Shown: piece after piece, positions 1 through 11,229 of the stretch
Layout: each line of letters starts with the position of its first letter
How positions within the stretch are numbered: position 1 is the stretch's first letter
Assembly: GCA_036346205.1 (NCBI GenBank)
Contig: JARFJB010000749.1
Span: 907,501-971,500, forward strand
Source: Vesta saturnalis
Taxonomy: Eukaryota > Arthropoda > Insecta > Coleoptera > Lampyridae
DNA length: 64,000 nucleotides
Reading direction: 5' to 3'
Position numbers and translations under genes: made by a program
The notes under the pieces: model-generated
Told to the model about the DNA's origin: nothing
Database searches by the model: none
The model's input: only the letters and a program-made list of their open reading frames with translations

Positions 1-415
1 ACGAACAAAAAGTACACAAGCCCTTGGAAAACGACATGTGAATTAACAAGAAGAGACCAAGTGGTGCTCATCGAGGTTAGAATTGGATACACAAACTTGA
101 CACAACTTTTTGTTAGGTAAAACGGAAAGGAAAAATGTCATCAATGCAATGTCTATATAACACTAAAACATATATTTATTGAATGTCCAGAATACACCCA
201 AATAAGGAAAAATTTGGGATGGATAACAACATGCAAAAAATTATGAACGAAGATAAAAAATTAATAGAACGAATTATAAAATACCTGAAACAAACAAACC
301 TTTACAGGAGTATATAAATATCAGACAAAAAAAATAGAAGTTTTAGATAAATGTCCATAAAACCATTGCAGTTGGTGCCATTAAACCTAAAAAGAAAAAA
401 AATAAAATAATAATG
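1..415 (+). pseudogene. 3' end of an I-type LINE (ORF2 tail and 3' UTR)
   Basis: About positions 133-210 translate to a Cys/His motif followed by HIFIECPEY, the C-terminal zinc-binding tail seen after RNase H in I-group non-LTR retrotransposons. The same block occurs near 27030-27085 (HIFIECPLY). The untranslated end, with ccattgcagttggtgccatt near 362, closely matches the end of the LINE at 27230-27260. It finishes in an A-rich run ending in aataataa, like the (TAA)n tail there. The upstream part lies outside the window. Reading frame is lost in places, so this is a dead copy. Confidence 0.75.
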
Positions 416-1063
416 ACATTGGAGTAGAAGTCACACCACGTAGAACCCTGAATCTTAGTAAAGGGGTCATATATTTGAAAGATTTACTAAATTGCAGTGA
501 CACTGAAATATTAACAGAATTAAGAAAAATTAATGTCATAGAGGTTAAAAGAATGAAAAAAAAAAAGATTTGATGGTAACTTGGTTAACATCCCTAATAT
601 CATATTAACCTCTGACTCGCCGAATCTACCAAAAAGAATAAAGGTGGCTTACTATAACATTAAAGTAAAACCCTACATTCCAACAACGCTTAGATACTTC
701 AGATGCCAGAGATTTGGACATACCTCTATTAAATGCACAACTAATCCGGTGTGCGTATGTGGAAAACCCATAAATGAAGGAGTACCCTGCGAACAACCTC
801 TGGTGTGCGTAAATTGTCAAGGTCCCCATTCGGCACGTTCAATACAATGCCCTACATATAAAGAGGAAATAGCTATACAAAAAATAAAAACATTGGAAAA
901 GCTGACATAAAGTGACGCAAAAAAGAAAGTAAACCAACTGAAACCGACTGACTGACCGAACACCCTCTCCGGTTGTTGAATCAGATTCAGCAACAGACGG
1001 TACTCAGTCCGAAACCAGCGTAACTAAAAAGAAAGTAGGGCGTCGCCCTAAAACAAAAAAGTA
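416..1063 (+). pseudogene. LINE ORF1 (gag-like, zinc-knuckle) fragment
   Basis: An open stretch at 581-910 encodes a zinc-knuckle domain (GHTSIKC, then CVCGKP, then CVNCQGPHSA). It is colinear with the better preserved ORF1 at 28552-29211. Upstream, 430-560 reads as the matching N-terminal part in another frame. The knuckle begins RYFRCQRFGH where the other copy has RCFKCNRFGH, so the first zinc-binding Cys is replaced. The end is a basic tail with a stop at about 1063. ORF1 proteins of this type bind element RNA. The fragment starts mid-gene directly after the tail of the preceding LINE and stops at a (TA)n tract. Frame breaks near 560 and 910-960 make it non-functional. Confidence 0.8.
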
Positions 1064-1078
1064 AAGTTTAATTATATA

Positions 1079-1083
<5 letters not shown>

Positions 1084-1155
<72 letters not shown>

Positions 1156-1168
1156 ATATATATATAAT
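1084..1168. repeat. (TA)n microsatellite
   Basis: About 85 bp of near-pure TA. It separates the LINE ORF1 fragment from element A. Confidence 0.97.
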
Positions 1169-3580
1169 TTGAAATTTGAATTTTTTTATTTAATTATTTG
1201 AAATAAAATATATTTAGTTGGATAATAAATTTAAATGTTGAGATGTTAATTATATGATTAATAGATTGACTTTGCACCGGACTAGCTCAATCTCAATTTG
1301 GGATAGGTCAAGGATTTAGTTTGGAAAATTAAATTTATATTTAATCTGAATTGTATAAGATTTACACTTTATAAAATTATTACAAATGTATAAGAATTAT
1401 TCTGAATATAATTTACTTCAACGCATGCGTTGTAATGTAATTGTGAATTAATAATGTCAAAATTGTCAAATAATAATTTAGAAATTTACTGTTTACGTCC
1501 ACAATGAAAATAATTTAAAATTTTGTTTGCTTTATTAGGTGTTTATACAAGTAATTGTTTGAAATTCTATACAATACATGTACCTAATAATATATTAATT
1601 TGCAGGAAATTTACCAAATAAATGTCCACAATAAATAGGGTTATATATAAAAATTTGACTCACATATACTGTCCTCAATGCAAATTGATGTCTTCGAGTT
1701 GTTCCAAATTGATGCAGGCACTTTCCACTGATTCTAGCTGTTAAATACACCCATATGCAGCTGACCAGTACTTGGATTGTCGATGACACCAACTTCCAAA
1801 ACTAATGATGTTCTTTCCAAATCGGCAATACTCCAGTCACTTATTTTAATTTGGTAAAAATTTTTATTTAAATAAATTAAAACTTAATGATTGGTATCGT
1901 TTAAAAAGAAATGTTTAAATGTTGTCCAAAATTTTTTTACTATATCACTTTATTTTTTAGATGCCGGATATCAAATTTATTTTATTTAGAAATTGTACAA
2001 AATAAAACAAATACCAAATAAATGTGATTTTAATTTGGTAGAACGGAATTAAATCAAATATGATAACACGAAAACTCTTAATAAAATCGTAACACAAATT
2101 AACTCGTACAATATTTTCCGAAAACTAGCAGGTATCGGAGACCGAACTATTTATTTATTCATATAAAACAATTGCTCTCGAATTATTTTCTTTAAATATA
2201 ACTTTCTTTACGATGATTAAATTAGGTTATGAAAACTTACTTTTTCACAAATCCAACACTGCTTTAACCTTATTTTAAATTTTAACAAATTCTAAATGAT
2301 TTCAGGGCAATTCTTTTATACCTTTTTGGTTGTTACTAAAATTCAATTTTTTCACATATTACCTAAGTAACTAAGGCTCTGATTGGTTGAACATATTACA
2401 ATTTGGACTAAAATGGAAATTTGGCCATAACTTTCTTATACATTAACGAATTTAAAACTAACAACAGAAATGAAAACTACATAAAATTTCGAACAAAAGA
2501 CACCTAACAAGCTATGGTTCCTAAAAGTAATATGCTATACTAATCTAAATTGAATCTGCTTATAACTATCTAAACTTACAAGCTACATAATCTAATTACA
2601 TAAAGAATTCTGAGAAAATTTTACATAAAAAACATACTTTAAGTGTTAGAAATCTCAAATTTAAAGGAATTTTAAGTTTATGTAAAAATGTTCTAAATTC
2701 ACCTCAAATTTCACAAAATTTTGCGGTGAAAAGCATTGTATCCTTATAAAAACTGTGAGATACTGAGAAAGAACTCCTATTAATTGCTTTAAGAGCATAA
2801 TTTAAGCTGAATAATATGAAAAAACTATAAAATTATGGAAAAAACCTAGAAATTATAACCTAACCAAACTTAAATCTAAAATTGGAAATAACTGATATTT
2901 AAAAATGTTTTCAACACTCAAGATGTTATGTTAGAGGTTTGTAATACTTGTCTTTAATATTTTCACTATTCATTTCTAATGCATTGAGTCATTAGTGTTG
3001 CATTAAAAAGTCCTTCGTCTAACACTTACTGAAATTTCCATTATAAAATGTATATCACTATGAATGTCTTTATGCTAAATTGTTCTAATGCATTGTTCTT
3101 GCTGTTAAACTTATATCACAATGTTTGTCACAAAGTTGCTTCCAGAAATTATGGAAAAATGTCTAAAATGTCCATATATAACCCTTTTATGAAATTTTCA
3201 CATTTACTGCATTCTAAAACTATTTATACAATATCCCTAACATAATCCTAACTATACAGTTTATGTTTAAACACCTGTAAAGTGTTCACTTGCCAAAATA
3301 CCTCGAAAAATTGACTTTTATTGAAATAAATGAAATACTAAATTGACTTTACGAAAATAGGTGTATTTAACATTCTTGACATTTTGTTGGTAGCACAATG
3401 CTTTTATGATGAAACCAAACTATGTAAATAATATTCAGACTATTCTATACAAATTTAAATCTACTTTAAACACATCGTGAACCAGATTTCTATAACAGTT
3501 CTCGCACATGTATCGGTTGAAATCACCTCTTTTATCATTTCATTTAAACTGTGATCCTTTTTTTTCTTCTGAACATCTCA
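1169..3580 (-). mobile_element. Element A of the TA-flanked spliced family
   Basis: About 2.4 kb between two (TA)n tracts. It aligns by eye along its length with 29847-32422 (copy B), and in reverse with 16136-21693 (C) and 44809-47228 (D). Shared landmarks are tgcaccggactagctcaa at about 1273, acgcatgcgttg at about 1422, a splice donor read on the minus strand near 1660 (TATATGTGAGT), a second donor near 2240 (GTAAGTTTTC), a TATA box at about 2311-2320 and an inverted CCAAT box at about 2376. The exon ending at the first donor contains TGGAAAGTGCCTGC, also in B. I see no transposase, RT or long terminal repeat. Its mode of movement is unknown. Confidence 0.65.
2308..2382 (-). promoter_or_regulatory. 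Pol II core promoter of element A (CCAAT + TATA)
   Basis: Read on the minus strand there is CCAATCAGAG (about 2373-2382), then GGTATAAAAGAATTG (about 2309-2323). The same pair at the same spacing occurs in copies B, C and D, which argues that it is a retained promoter rather than chance AT-rich sequence. Confidence 0.6.
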
Positions 3581-3617
<37 letters not shown>

Positions 3618-3628
3618 ATATATATATT
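3581..3628. repeat. (TA)n microsatellite
   Basis: About 48 bp of TA with one slip. It lies between element A and the Penelope-like array. Confidence 0.97.
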
Positions 3629-3703
3629 TCTATTAGATTTACAAGTATTCATGTTTAAATAAGACAATTTTTGTTTAAAACTTGTTAAATAAACGTAAAA
3701 TTA

Positions 3704-3742
3704 ATTCAACGTTTGGAACGTCCTTTGTTCCCTTTGTCAAGA
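3704..3742 (-). ncRNA. Hammerhead-like motif in Penelope terminal repeat (copy 1)
   Basis: The minus strand reads TTGACAAAGGGAAC, a short loop, GTTCC, then AAACGTTGAA. The stem II arms and the (G)AAACG segment follow the hammerhead layout, but the CUGANGA box has A where the catalytic G8 is expected. In this copy the stem is shortened by a deletion. Probably a relic fold. Confidence 0.35.
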
Positions 3743-4634
3743 ATTTATTTGACAATTACAGAGATTGAAATAAGGTAACTATTTTTAAAAAAATACAGAA
3801 TATGAAACAAGGTAACTAATTTAAATTTAATCTGGACGAGTGTGTTTGACTTCGGGTAGTTGGTCGAGTACATGATGTAGAAGGTGCAGACTGACGCCAA
3901 ATAGTTGCAGCATAAGTGTTTGAAATTTCTGGAAGATTTGGAGTAGTTGAAATGTAGAATCAACTTGTTTAATGACATTCTTCCAAATTTGTGGCATTCT
4001 AGAAGTGTCATCTCGTTTATTGAGGGCGTTTGGTCTTCTTTCAATTTCAACTGCTTCTTAATAATTCTTTCTATATAGAGGTGCAATTAAACGGATATTG
4101 TTGGTATTAATTTGGTGTCCTGTATCTAAATGATGTGCAGCTAAAGACGATGAGGGATTGTGTGCTTAATTGCTAGTTGTGTTCATCGGCTCTCATATAA
4201 TATTCTGTTAGTTTGTCCTATATAAGTTCTTCGACAGTTGTTGCACGGTATCTCATACACTCCTTGGCTTTCATTAGGAATTTTGTCTTTGGGGTTTCTT
4301 AAAAGTTGGGACAAAGTTGAATGTGGTTTGAATACCGGTCTGAAGTCGTTTTTGAAATTTCTTTTGCTATTCTGTCTGTAATTCCCTTTATATAAGGTAG
4401 AATAACAGGAATCTTTCGTTCATTGTTTGACAAGTTATTATTTCTTGGTCTTTCTATTTGGTTGGTAATTTTTAATATTTCTTGATCTTTGTATCCATTT
4501 GAATTAGTATTTTATTAATAGTCTTCATCTCTTCCGTTTTAGAATTTTGGTCAGATAAGTTAAGAGCGGTATATCAAGGATTTCATAACGCTACGTAACT
4601 GACCAGGATGGTGATGTAGAGAGAGTTCAAGTAT

Positions 4635-5400
4635 CTATTCGTATGTGTTGGTTTTCGATAAACTTTGTTTAAATTTACCATTAGGAAGTCTTGTTATTAG
4701 GGTGTCCAAAAAGGAGTGAATTATTTTTTCAACTTCCATAGTAAATTTGATGTTGTCGTGAATGTTGTTAATATGTCCTAGAAATGGTCCAAGTTTCCTT
4801 TTCCATGGGGCCAAACTAAATGTGTCGTCAACATGAAACCAACATTTAGGTTTTAAATCTGCAGAATTTAAAGCAATGGTTTCAAAATGTTCCATATATA
4901 CATTGCAAAAGCTGGAGAATGGGCCATAGGTGTTCCTTGAATTTGCTTGTAGAATTGTCCTTTTATGTAAAATAGGTTGAGTGCATGCAGTGGTTTATCA
5001 ATTTGAGTATGTCTTGGTTTATTGAGTGTTTTCTTCAGAATTTTCATCGTGTCTTCAATAGGTATCTTGGTGAAAAGTGACGTTATGTCAAGTACTAAAT
5101 GTCATTTGGAGAATACAATTTGAGTTGTGTAGAAAATCATAAGAGTTTTTGTAGGATACAGCATTTTCACAAATTGGTTGAATAACTTTGCTAGATAACG
5201 AGCAAGATCATGAGTCGGAGAATTGAATGCACTGACGATAGGGCGTAATGGCCAGTTTCCTTATGAATTTTGGGAGTCCGTATATTTTGGGGATTCTTGA
5301 ACTTTCTTCTTGGAATTAGTTTCTGTTTTGTTTCTTTGTCTAATTTTGTAGAATTAATGATAGATTTTGTTGTTTTTTCTATGTAATGGTAGGATTGCAC
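4635..5400 (-). pseudogene. Penelope RT domain, unit 1 (broken)
   Basis: Two open pieces, 4635-4895 and 5191-5400, give fragments of the same protein as 7029-7977. They include QSYHYIEKTTKSIINSTKLD at the N side and LDTLITRLPNGK at the C side. The tract between them is in shifted frames. The active-site block reads CWFHVDDTF where a tyrosine is expected before VDD. This is a decayed reverse transcriptase. Confidence 0.75.
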
Positions 5401-6179
5401 TGATTTTTCTTATATTCTGAAGGTTAGCATTCAGACATCTTGTGGTGATAGTCTTGAGAGTTGACAATGACAGTAGCGTTTCCTTTGTCAGCGGGCAGCA
5501 TTAATATTTGGTCGTCATTTTTGATTTGGTTTAACATTTGGAGGTCTTGTTTTGATATTTTGTTTGGGAAGTTTGCAGTTCTGAAGAATGTGTGCTACGT
5601 TGAGCTAATTTCGTCAGCGACCATAGATTCTGTATCTTTTAAGGCGTTTTACGTTGGTGATGATGTTTTCTAAATCCGTTTAGGAGTGATGGCAAAATTA
5701 AACCCTTTACCTAAAACATTTAGAATATTAATTAAGTTCTTTGTCACTTAAATTTGTACTGTCCTTAACGGTTCTACATTATTTGCCTGCGATGTATGAG
5801 ACAGACGTTCAAATTTTTGTTTCTTGGTTAGTTTTTACCATCAAGGACGATTCTACAGTAATTTCAATGGAGATCCACCGAGAATATGAAAGGGTGAATT
5901 TTGGTAACATGTAAAGTTTGAATGTGTCATAAAGGGTAATTGAGATAGTCAAGTTTAGCCCTTTCATTGGCAATCGCTTTTCTTAAAAGGGCAAGGCTTG
6001 TTTTGAAAAAATCATAAGAACCATTAATGTCTGGTTGGTTTCAATTTAAATCCCTTGGGTATTATTTTATTGTCACGACAACGCTTTAAAAAGTTAAATT
6101 AGTAAGTGTTTACATTTTTGATACGTAGCTTTCTGTAAATCTTGATGGTATTCAAAGTTTTTCTCCGTATAAATATTAT

Positions 6180-6330
6180 GTTTCTATTTAGATTTCCCAA
6201 GTATTCATGTTTAAATAAGACAATTTTTGTTTAAAACTTGTGTAAATAAACGTAAAAATTAATTCAACGTTTCGGGAACGTCCTTTGTTCCCTTTGTCAA
6301 GAATTTATTTGACAATTACAGAGATTGAAA
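6180..6330 (-). repeat. Penelope terminal repeat between units 1 and 2, with hammerhead-like motif
   Basis: The segment with gaatttatttgacaattac and ttcaacgtttcgggaacg matches 3629-3760, 8770-8900 and, inverted, 10200-10329. It is the Penelope terminal repeat that separates the tandem units. Bases 6261-6302, read on the minus strand, form the best preserved hammerhead-like fold of this subfamily: TTGACAA, stem GGGAAC/GTTCCC, then GAAACG. The catalytic G8 position is A. Confidence 0.6.
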
Positions 6331-6375
6331 TAAGGTAACTATTTTTAAAAAAATACAGAATATGAAACAAGGTAA

Positions 6376-6660
6376 CTAATTTAAATTTAATCTGGACGAG
6401 TGTGTTTGACTTCGGGTAGTTGGTCGAGTACATGATGTAGAAGGTGCAGACGTGGGGACGCCAGTAATAGTTGCAGCATAAGTGTTTGAAATTTCTGGAA
6501 GATTTGGAGTAGGTTGAAATGTAGAATCAACTTGTTTAATGACATTCTTCCAAATTTGTGGCATTCTAGAAGTGTCATCTCGTTTATTGAGGGCGTTTGG
6601 TCTTCTTTCAATTTCAACTGCTTCTAATAATTCTTTCTTGTAAGGTATATAGAGGTGCAA
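6376..6660 (-). pseudogene. Penelope C-terminal segment, unit 2
   Basis: The open frame carries RPNALNKRDDTSRMPQIWKN, which is recognisable in the second Penelope family at 10376-10558 (RPNALNKRDDSSRIPHIWKN). A Thr/Ser/Pro-rich end follows (PTSAPSTSCTRPTTRSQTHS). It lies directly downstream of the GIY-YIG segment, as expected for the C-terminus of the Penelope protein. It is separated from the RT by frame breaks. Confidence 0.7.
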
Positions 6661-7028
6661 TTAAACGGATATTGTTGGTATTAATTTGGTGTCCTGTATC
6701 TAAATGATGTGCAGCTAAAGACGATGAGGATTGTGCTGTTAATTGCTAGTTGGTGTTCATCGGCTCTCGCATATAATATTCTGTTAGTTTGTCCTATATA
6801 AGTTCTTCGACAGTTGTTGCACGGTATCTCATACACTCCTTGGCTTTCATTAGAATTTTGTCTTTGGGGTTTCTTAAAAGTTGGGACAAAGTTGAATGTG
6901 GTTTGAATACCGGTCTGAAGTCGTTTTTGGGAAATTTCTTTGCTATTCTGTCTGTAATTCCTTTATATAAGGTAGAATAACAGGAATCTTTCGTTCATTG
7001 TTTGACAAGTTATTATTTCTTGGTCTTT

Positions 7029-7977
7029 CTATTTGGTTGGTAATTTTAATATTTCTTGATCTTTGTATCCATTTTGAATTAGTATTTTATTAATAGTCTT
7101 CATCTCTTCCGTGTTAGAATTTTGGTCAGATAAGTGGTAAGAGCGGTATATCAAGGATTTCATAACGCTACGTAATTGACCAGGATGGTGATGTGAGAGA
7201 GAGTTCAAGTATCTATTCGTATGTGTTGGTTTTCGATAAACTTTGTGTGTAAATTTACCATTAGGAAGTCTTGTTATTAGGGTGTCCAAAAAGGAGTGAA
7301 TTATTTTCTTCAACTTCCATAGTAAATTTGATGTTGTCGTGAATGTTGTTAATATGTCCTAGAAAGTGGTCCAAGTTTCCTTTTCCATGGGGCCAAACTA
7401 CAAATGTGTCGTCAACATAACGAAACCAACATTTAGGTTTTAAATCTGCAGAATTTAAAGCTGGAGAGAGTGGCGAGCCCATAGGTGTTCCTTGAATTTG
7501 CTTGTAGAATTGTCCTTTGTATGTAAAATAGGTTGAGTGCATGCAGTGGTTTATCAATTTGAGTATGTCTTGGTTTATTGAGTGTTTTTCTTCTAGAATT
7601 TTCATCGTGTCTTCAATAGGTATCTTGGTGAAAAGTGACGTTATGTCGAAGCTAACTAAAATGTCATTTGGAGCCAAGGGTACAATTTTGAGTTTGTGTA
7701 GAAAATCATAAGAGTTTTTGATGTAGGATACAGCATTTTCACAAATTGGTTGAATAACTTTTGCTAGATAACGAGCAAGATCATGAGTCGGAGAATTGAA
7801 TGCACTGACGATAGGGCGTAATGGCCAGTTTTCCTTATGAATTTTTGGGAGTCCGTATATTTTGGGGATTCTTGAACTCTTCTCTCTTGGAATTAGTTTC
7901 TGTTTTGTTTCTTTGTCTAATTTTGTAGAATTAATGATAGATTTTGTTGTTTTTCTATGTAAGTGGTAGGATTGCAC
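7029..7977 (-). pseudogene. Penelope reverse transcriptase, unit 2
   Basis: The 238-codon open stretch 7261-7977 contains the Penelope RT signatures in order: YGLPKIHKENWPLRPIVS, LVSFDITSLFTKIP (motif A Asp), QGTPMGSPLSP (motif B) and RYVDDTFVVWP (motif C). The next frame, 7029-7313, continues with LDTLITRLPNGK and HHHPGQLRSVMKSLI. The segment between motif B and YVDD is shorter than in unit 1, where MEHFETI is present, so about a dozen residues are deleted. With the frame shift near 7300 the enzyme is probably dead, although its catalytic aspartates remain. Confidence 0.85.
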
Positions 7978-8067
7978 TGATTTTTCTTATATTCTGAAGA
8001 AGTTAGCAGTTCAGACATCTTGTGGTGATAGTCTTGAGAGTTGACAATGACAGTAGCGTTTCCTTTG

Positions 8068-8430
8068 TCAGCGGAGCATTAATATTTGGTCGTCATTTTG
8101 ATTTGGTTTAACATTTGGAGGTCTTGTTTGGTGATATTTTGTTTGGGAAGTTTGCAGTTCTGAAGAATGTGTGCTACGTTGAGCTAATTTCGTCAGGACC
8201 ATAGATTCTGTATCTTTTAAGGCGTATTCTACGTTGGTGATGATGTTTCTACGGAATCCGTTTAGAGTGATGGCAAAATTAAACCCTTTACCTAAAACAT
8301 TTAGAATATTATTATTAAGTTCTTTGTCACTAAAATTGTGTACTGTCCTTAACGGTTCTACATTATTTGCCTGCGATGTATGAGACAGACGTTCAAATTT
8401 TTGTTTCTGTCGGTTAGTTTTTACCATCAA
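8068..8430 (-). pseudogene. Penelope N-terminal domain, unit 2
   Basis: A 120-codon open stretch with VEPLRTVHNFSDKELNNN and NVLGKGFNFAI, upstream of the RT. 'Lgkgf.fa' followed by an RT is typical of Penelope ORFs. A frame shift at about 8060 separates it from the conserved ADKGN-type segment and the RT. Confidence 0.7.
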
Positions 8431-8770
8431 GGACGATTCTCAGTAATTTCAATGAGACGATCCACCGTATCGAATATGAAAGTGAATTTTGGTAACATGT
8501 AAAGTTTGAATGTGTCATAAATACATTGAGATAGTCAAGTTTAGCCCTTTCATTGGCAATCGCTTTCTTAAAAGGGCAAGGCTTGTTTTGAATAAAATCT
8601 TATAAGAACCATTAAGTCTGGCCTTGGTTTCAATTTAAACTTGGGTATTATTTTATTCAGACAACGCTTTAAAAAGTTAAATTAGTAAGTGTTTCACATT
8701 TTTTGATACGTAGCTTGTAAATCTTGATGGTATTCAAAGTTTCTTCTCCGTATAGGAATATTATGTTTCA

Positions 8771-9479
8771 TTTAGATTTCAAGTATTTGTTTAAATAAGA
8801 CAATTTTTGTTTTAAACTTTGTAAATAAACGTAAAAATTAATTCAACGTTTGGAACGTCCTTTGTTCCTTTGTCAAAATTTATTTGACAATTACAAATTG
8901 AAATAAGGTAACTATTTTAAAAATAAATATGAAACAAGGTAACTAATTTAAATTTAATCTGGACGATGTTTTGACTTCTAGTTGGTCTACATGATTAGAA
9001 TAAGACCCAGAAATTCAGCATAAGTGTTTGAAATTTCTGGAAGATTTGAGTAGGTTGAAATGTAGAATCAACTTTTAATGACATTCTTAAATTTGATTCT
9101 AAAGTGTCATTCGTTTATTGAGGGCGTTTTCTTCTTTCAATTTCAACTTCTTTCTAATAATTCTTTCTTGTAAGGTAAGAGGCAATTAAACGGATAGTTG
9201 GTATTAATTTGGTGTCCTGTATCTAAATGATGTCAAAAGACGATAATTTGCTTTAATTCTAGTTGGTGTTCATGTCTGCATATAATATTCTGTTAGTTTG
9301 TCCTATATAAGTTCTTCGACAGTTGTTACGGTATCTATACATTTTGGCTTTCATTAGAATTTTGTCTTTGGGGTTTCTTAAAGTTGGGACAAAGTTGAAT
9401 GTGGTTTGAATACCGGTCTGAAGTCGTTTTGAAATTTCTTTGTATTCTGTCTGTAATTCCTTTATATAAGGTAGAATAA
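8771..9479 (-). mobile_element. Penelope-like element, unit 3 (partial, heavily deleted)
   Basis: This repeats the 3' part of units 1 and 2 (terminal repeat, C-terminal end, GIY-YIG and the start of the RT C-terminal side). It has dozens of 1-6 bp losses and very few substitutions. It stops at 9479, where the sequence switches to the opposite strand. Confidence 0.8.
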
Positions 9480-10329
9480 AGATGAAGACTATTAATAAAA
9501 TACTAATTCAAAATGGATACAAAGATCAAGAAATATTAAAATTACCAACCAAATAGAAAGACCAAGAAATAATAACTTGTCAAACAATGAACGAAAGATT
9601 CCTGTTATTCTACCTTATATAAAGGGAATTACAGACAGAATAGCAAAGAAATTTCAAAAACGACTTCAGACCGGTACAACAAATTCAACTTTTGCCCAAC
9701 TTTTAAGAACCCAAGGACAAAATTAATGAAAGCCAAAAGTTATGAATCTCAACAATTGAAGAACTTATGGACAAACTAACAAATATTATATCAGACCATT
9801 TGAAACAAACAAATTAAAACAATCCTCATTCTTTACTTGCAATATTTAGATAAGCACCAAATTAATACAACAATATCCGTTTAATTGCACCTCTATATAC
9901 CTTACAAGAAAGAATTATTAGAGAAGCAGTTGAAATTGAAAGAAGACCAAACGCCCTCAATAAACGAGATGACACTTAGAATGCCACAAATTTGAAGAAT
10001 GTCATTACAAGTTGATTCTACATTTCAACCTACTCCAAATCTTCCAGAAATTTCAAACACTTATGCTGCAACTATTACTGGCGTCCCCACGTCTGCACCT
10101 TCTACGTCATGTACTGACCAACTTCCGAAGTCAAACACATCGTCCAGATTAAATTTAAATTAGTTACCTTGTTTCATATTCTGTATTTTTAAAATAGTTA
10201 CCTTATTTCAATCTCTGTAATTGTCAAATAAATTCTTGACAAAGGAACAAAGGACGTTCCGAAACGTTGAATTAATTACGTTTATTTACACAAGTTTTAA
10301 ACAAAAATTGTCTTATTTAAATATATATT
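9480..10329 (+). mobile_element. Inverted arm of Penelope unit 3
   Basis: It begins gatgaagactattaata, the reverse complement of sequence at about 7082-7100, and runs through the C-terminal half to a terminal repeat at 10200-10329. Together with 8771-9479 it makes a palindrome with arms of about 0.7-0.85 kb. Inverted partial copies are common in Penelope insertions. An assembly fold-back is the alternative. Confidence 0.78.
10235..10273 (+). ncRNA. Hammerhead-like motif in inverted Penelope arm
   Basis: TTGACAAAGGAAC, loop, GTTCC, GAAACGTTGAA. It has the same architecture as the motifs at 6261-6302 and 10783-10820, again with A at the G8 position. Confidence 0.35.
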
Positions 10330-10869
10330 TAATGAACACAAACTGGCCATCAAACAACAAAATCCTTCGTCATCTTTGGCTAATCATTATTTAGATACTG
10401 GACACGAAATTAACACAAACAATATTCGATTACTTGCTCCTTTATATAATTTACACCAGCGGATTACTAGAGAAGCCATTGAAATTGAGAAGAGGCCTAA
10501 TGCCCTTAACAAACGTGATGATAGTTCTAGGATACCGCACATTTGGAAGAATTATTAAACAAAATTCAAAATTACCAATAACTCAAAATCTTCCCTACAT
10601 CTCAGCCAATATTACATCTACATCATCTAAACCTGATACTCAAGATTCTGTTAACATTCCGGCATCTAATACAATTCCAAATTCAACGTCATACCTTGAT
10701 CTGCAAATCGAAGCAGAACTCGTTCATCAAAATTATTATAATTGATTAGTTATTGTTTCATATTTCATTACTAAATATCATTCTGACAAAGGGACATAGT
10801 AAGTCCCGAAACGTTGAATATTGTATATTTTCACGTTAATAAACACAAGTTGTTCCGAATAATGTCTTT

Positions 10870-10874
<5 letters not shown>
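10330..10874 (+). mobile_element. 3' end of a second Penelope-like family
   Basis: The start reads as NEHKLAIKQQNPSSSLANHY, the region just after a GIY-YIG nuclease. It continues through 10376-10558 (DTGHEINTNNIRLL, then RPNALNKRDDSSRIPHIW) and, after a frame shift, a Ser/Thr-rich end to about 10743. The terminal sequence 10750-10870 differs from units 1-3, so this is a separate, 5'-truncated subfamily. It ends in the next (TA)n tract. Confidence 0.75.
10783..10820 (+). ncRNA. Hammerhead-like motif, second Penelope family
   Basis: CTGACAAAGGGAC, loop atagtaa, GTCCC, GAAACGTTGAAT. Stem II (GGGAC/GTCCC), CTGA and GAAA are all present. The only core deviation is A for G8 in CUGANGA. Hammerhead ribozymes are known from Penelope terminal repeats; this one is likely weak or inactive. 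Confidence 0.45.

Positions 10875-10943
<69 letters not shown>
10875..10943. repeat. (TA)n microsatellite
   Basis: About 69 bp of TA joining the Penelope array to a mariner-type terminus (accggatatc). Confidence 0.97.
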
Positions 10944-10945
<2 letters not shown>

Positions 10946-11229
10946 GGATATCAACAATGAATGACCGAAAAAAAACTGCTTTTTACAGAATTTTTATCCA
11001 AAGTTTATTCCAAGTTACTGGTGAAATTAGGCGCAATATTTATTTCATCTTCGATTGACATTTCATAAACGTACATAGATTTTTCCTTTTTCAATTATTC
11101 CTTTATCTATATTTGTATTACAATAAAATAGTTTTTTTCAAAACTCATTAATAAATTAACCAGGACTTTCATGGTAAATTTATTCGTGTTTTTTATGCCT
11201 TTTTCGTAAATAAATTTTTTTAGGTTATA

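Larger units (their letters stand above)
3629..6190 (-). mobile_element. Penelope-like element, unit 1 (degenerate)
   Basis: This is colinear with unit 2 (6190-8770) but carries many small deletions. From the 5' side it holds the N-terminal region (about 5700-5860), the RT core (4640-5400) and the GIY-YIG endonuclease (about 4200-4270: GVYEIPCNNC then YIGQTN). After that comes the Pro/Thr-rich C-terminal end (3830-4080), then the terminal repeat at 3629-3760. RT motifs appear only as frame-broken pieces. One piece keeps MEHFETIALNSADLK, a block missing in unit 2, but has lost the residues just before VDD in the active-site motif. Penelope elements encode an RT fused to a GIY-YIG nuclease. This copy cannot encode either intact. 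Confidence 0.85.
6190..8770 (-). mobile_element. Penelope-like element, unit 2 (best preserved)
   Basis: Order on the minus strand: 5' leader (about 8460-8770), N-terminal domain (8068-8430), RT (7261-7977 continuing in another frame at 7029-7313), GIY-YIG nuclease (about 6780-6850) and the C-terminal end (6376-6660). This is the standard Penelope order of RT then GIY-YIG. Frame changes near 8060, 7300 and 6980, and a missing block between RT motifs B and C, make it non-autonomous. Units 1 and 3 are deletion-ridden versions of the same sequence. Confidence 0.88.
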
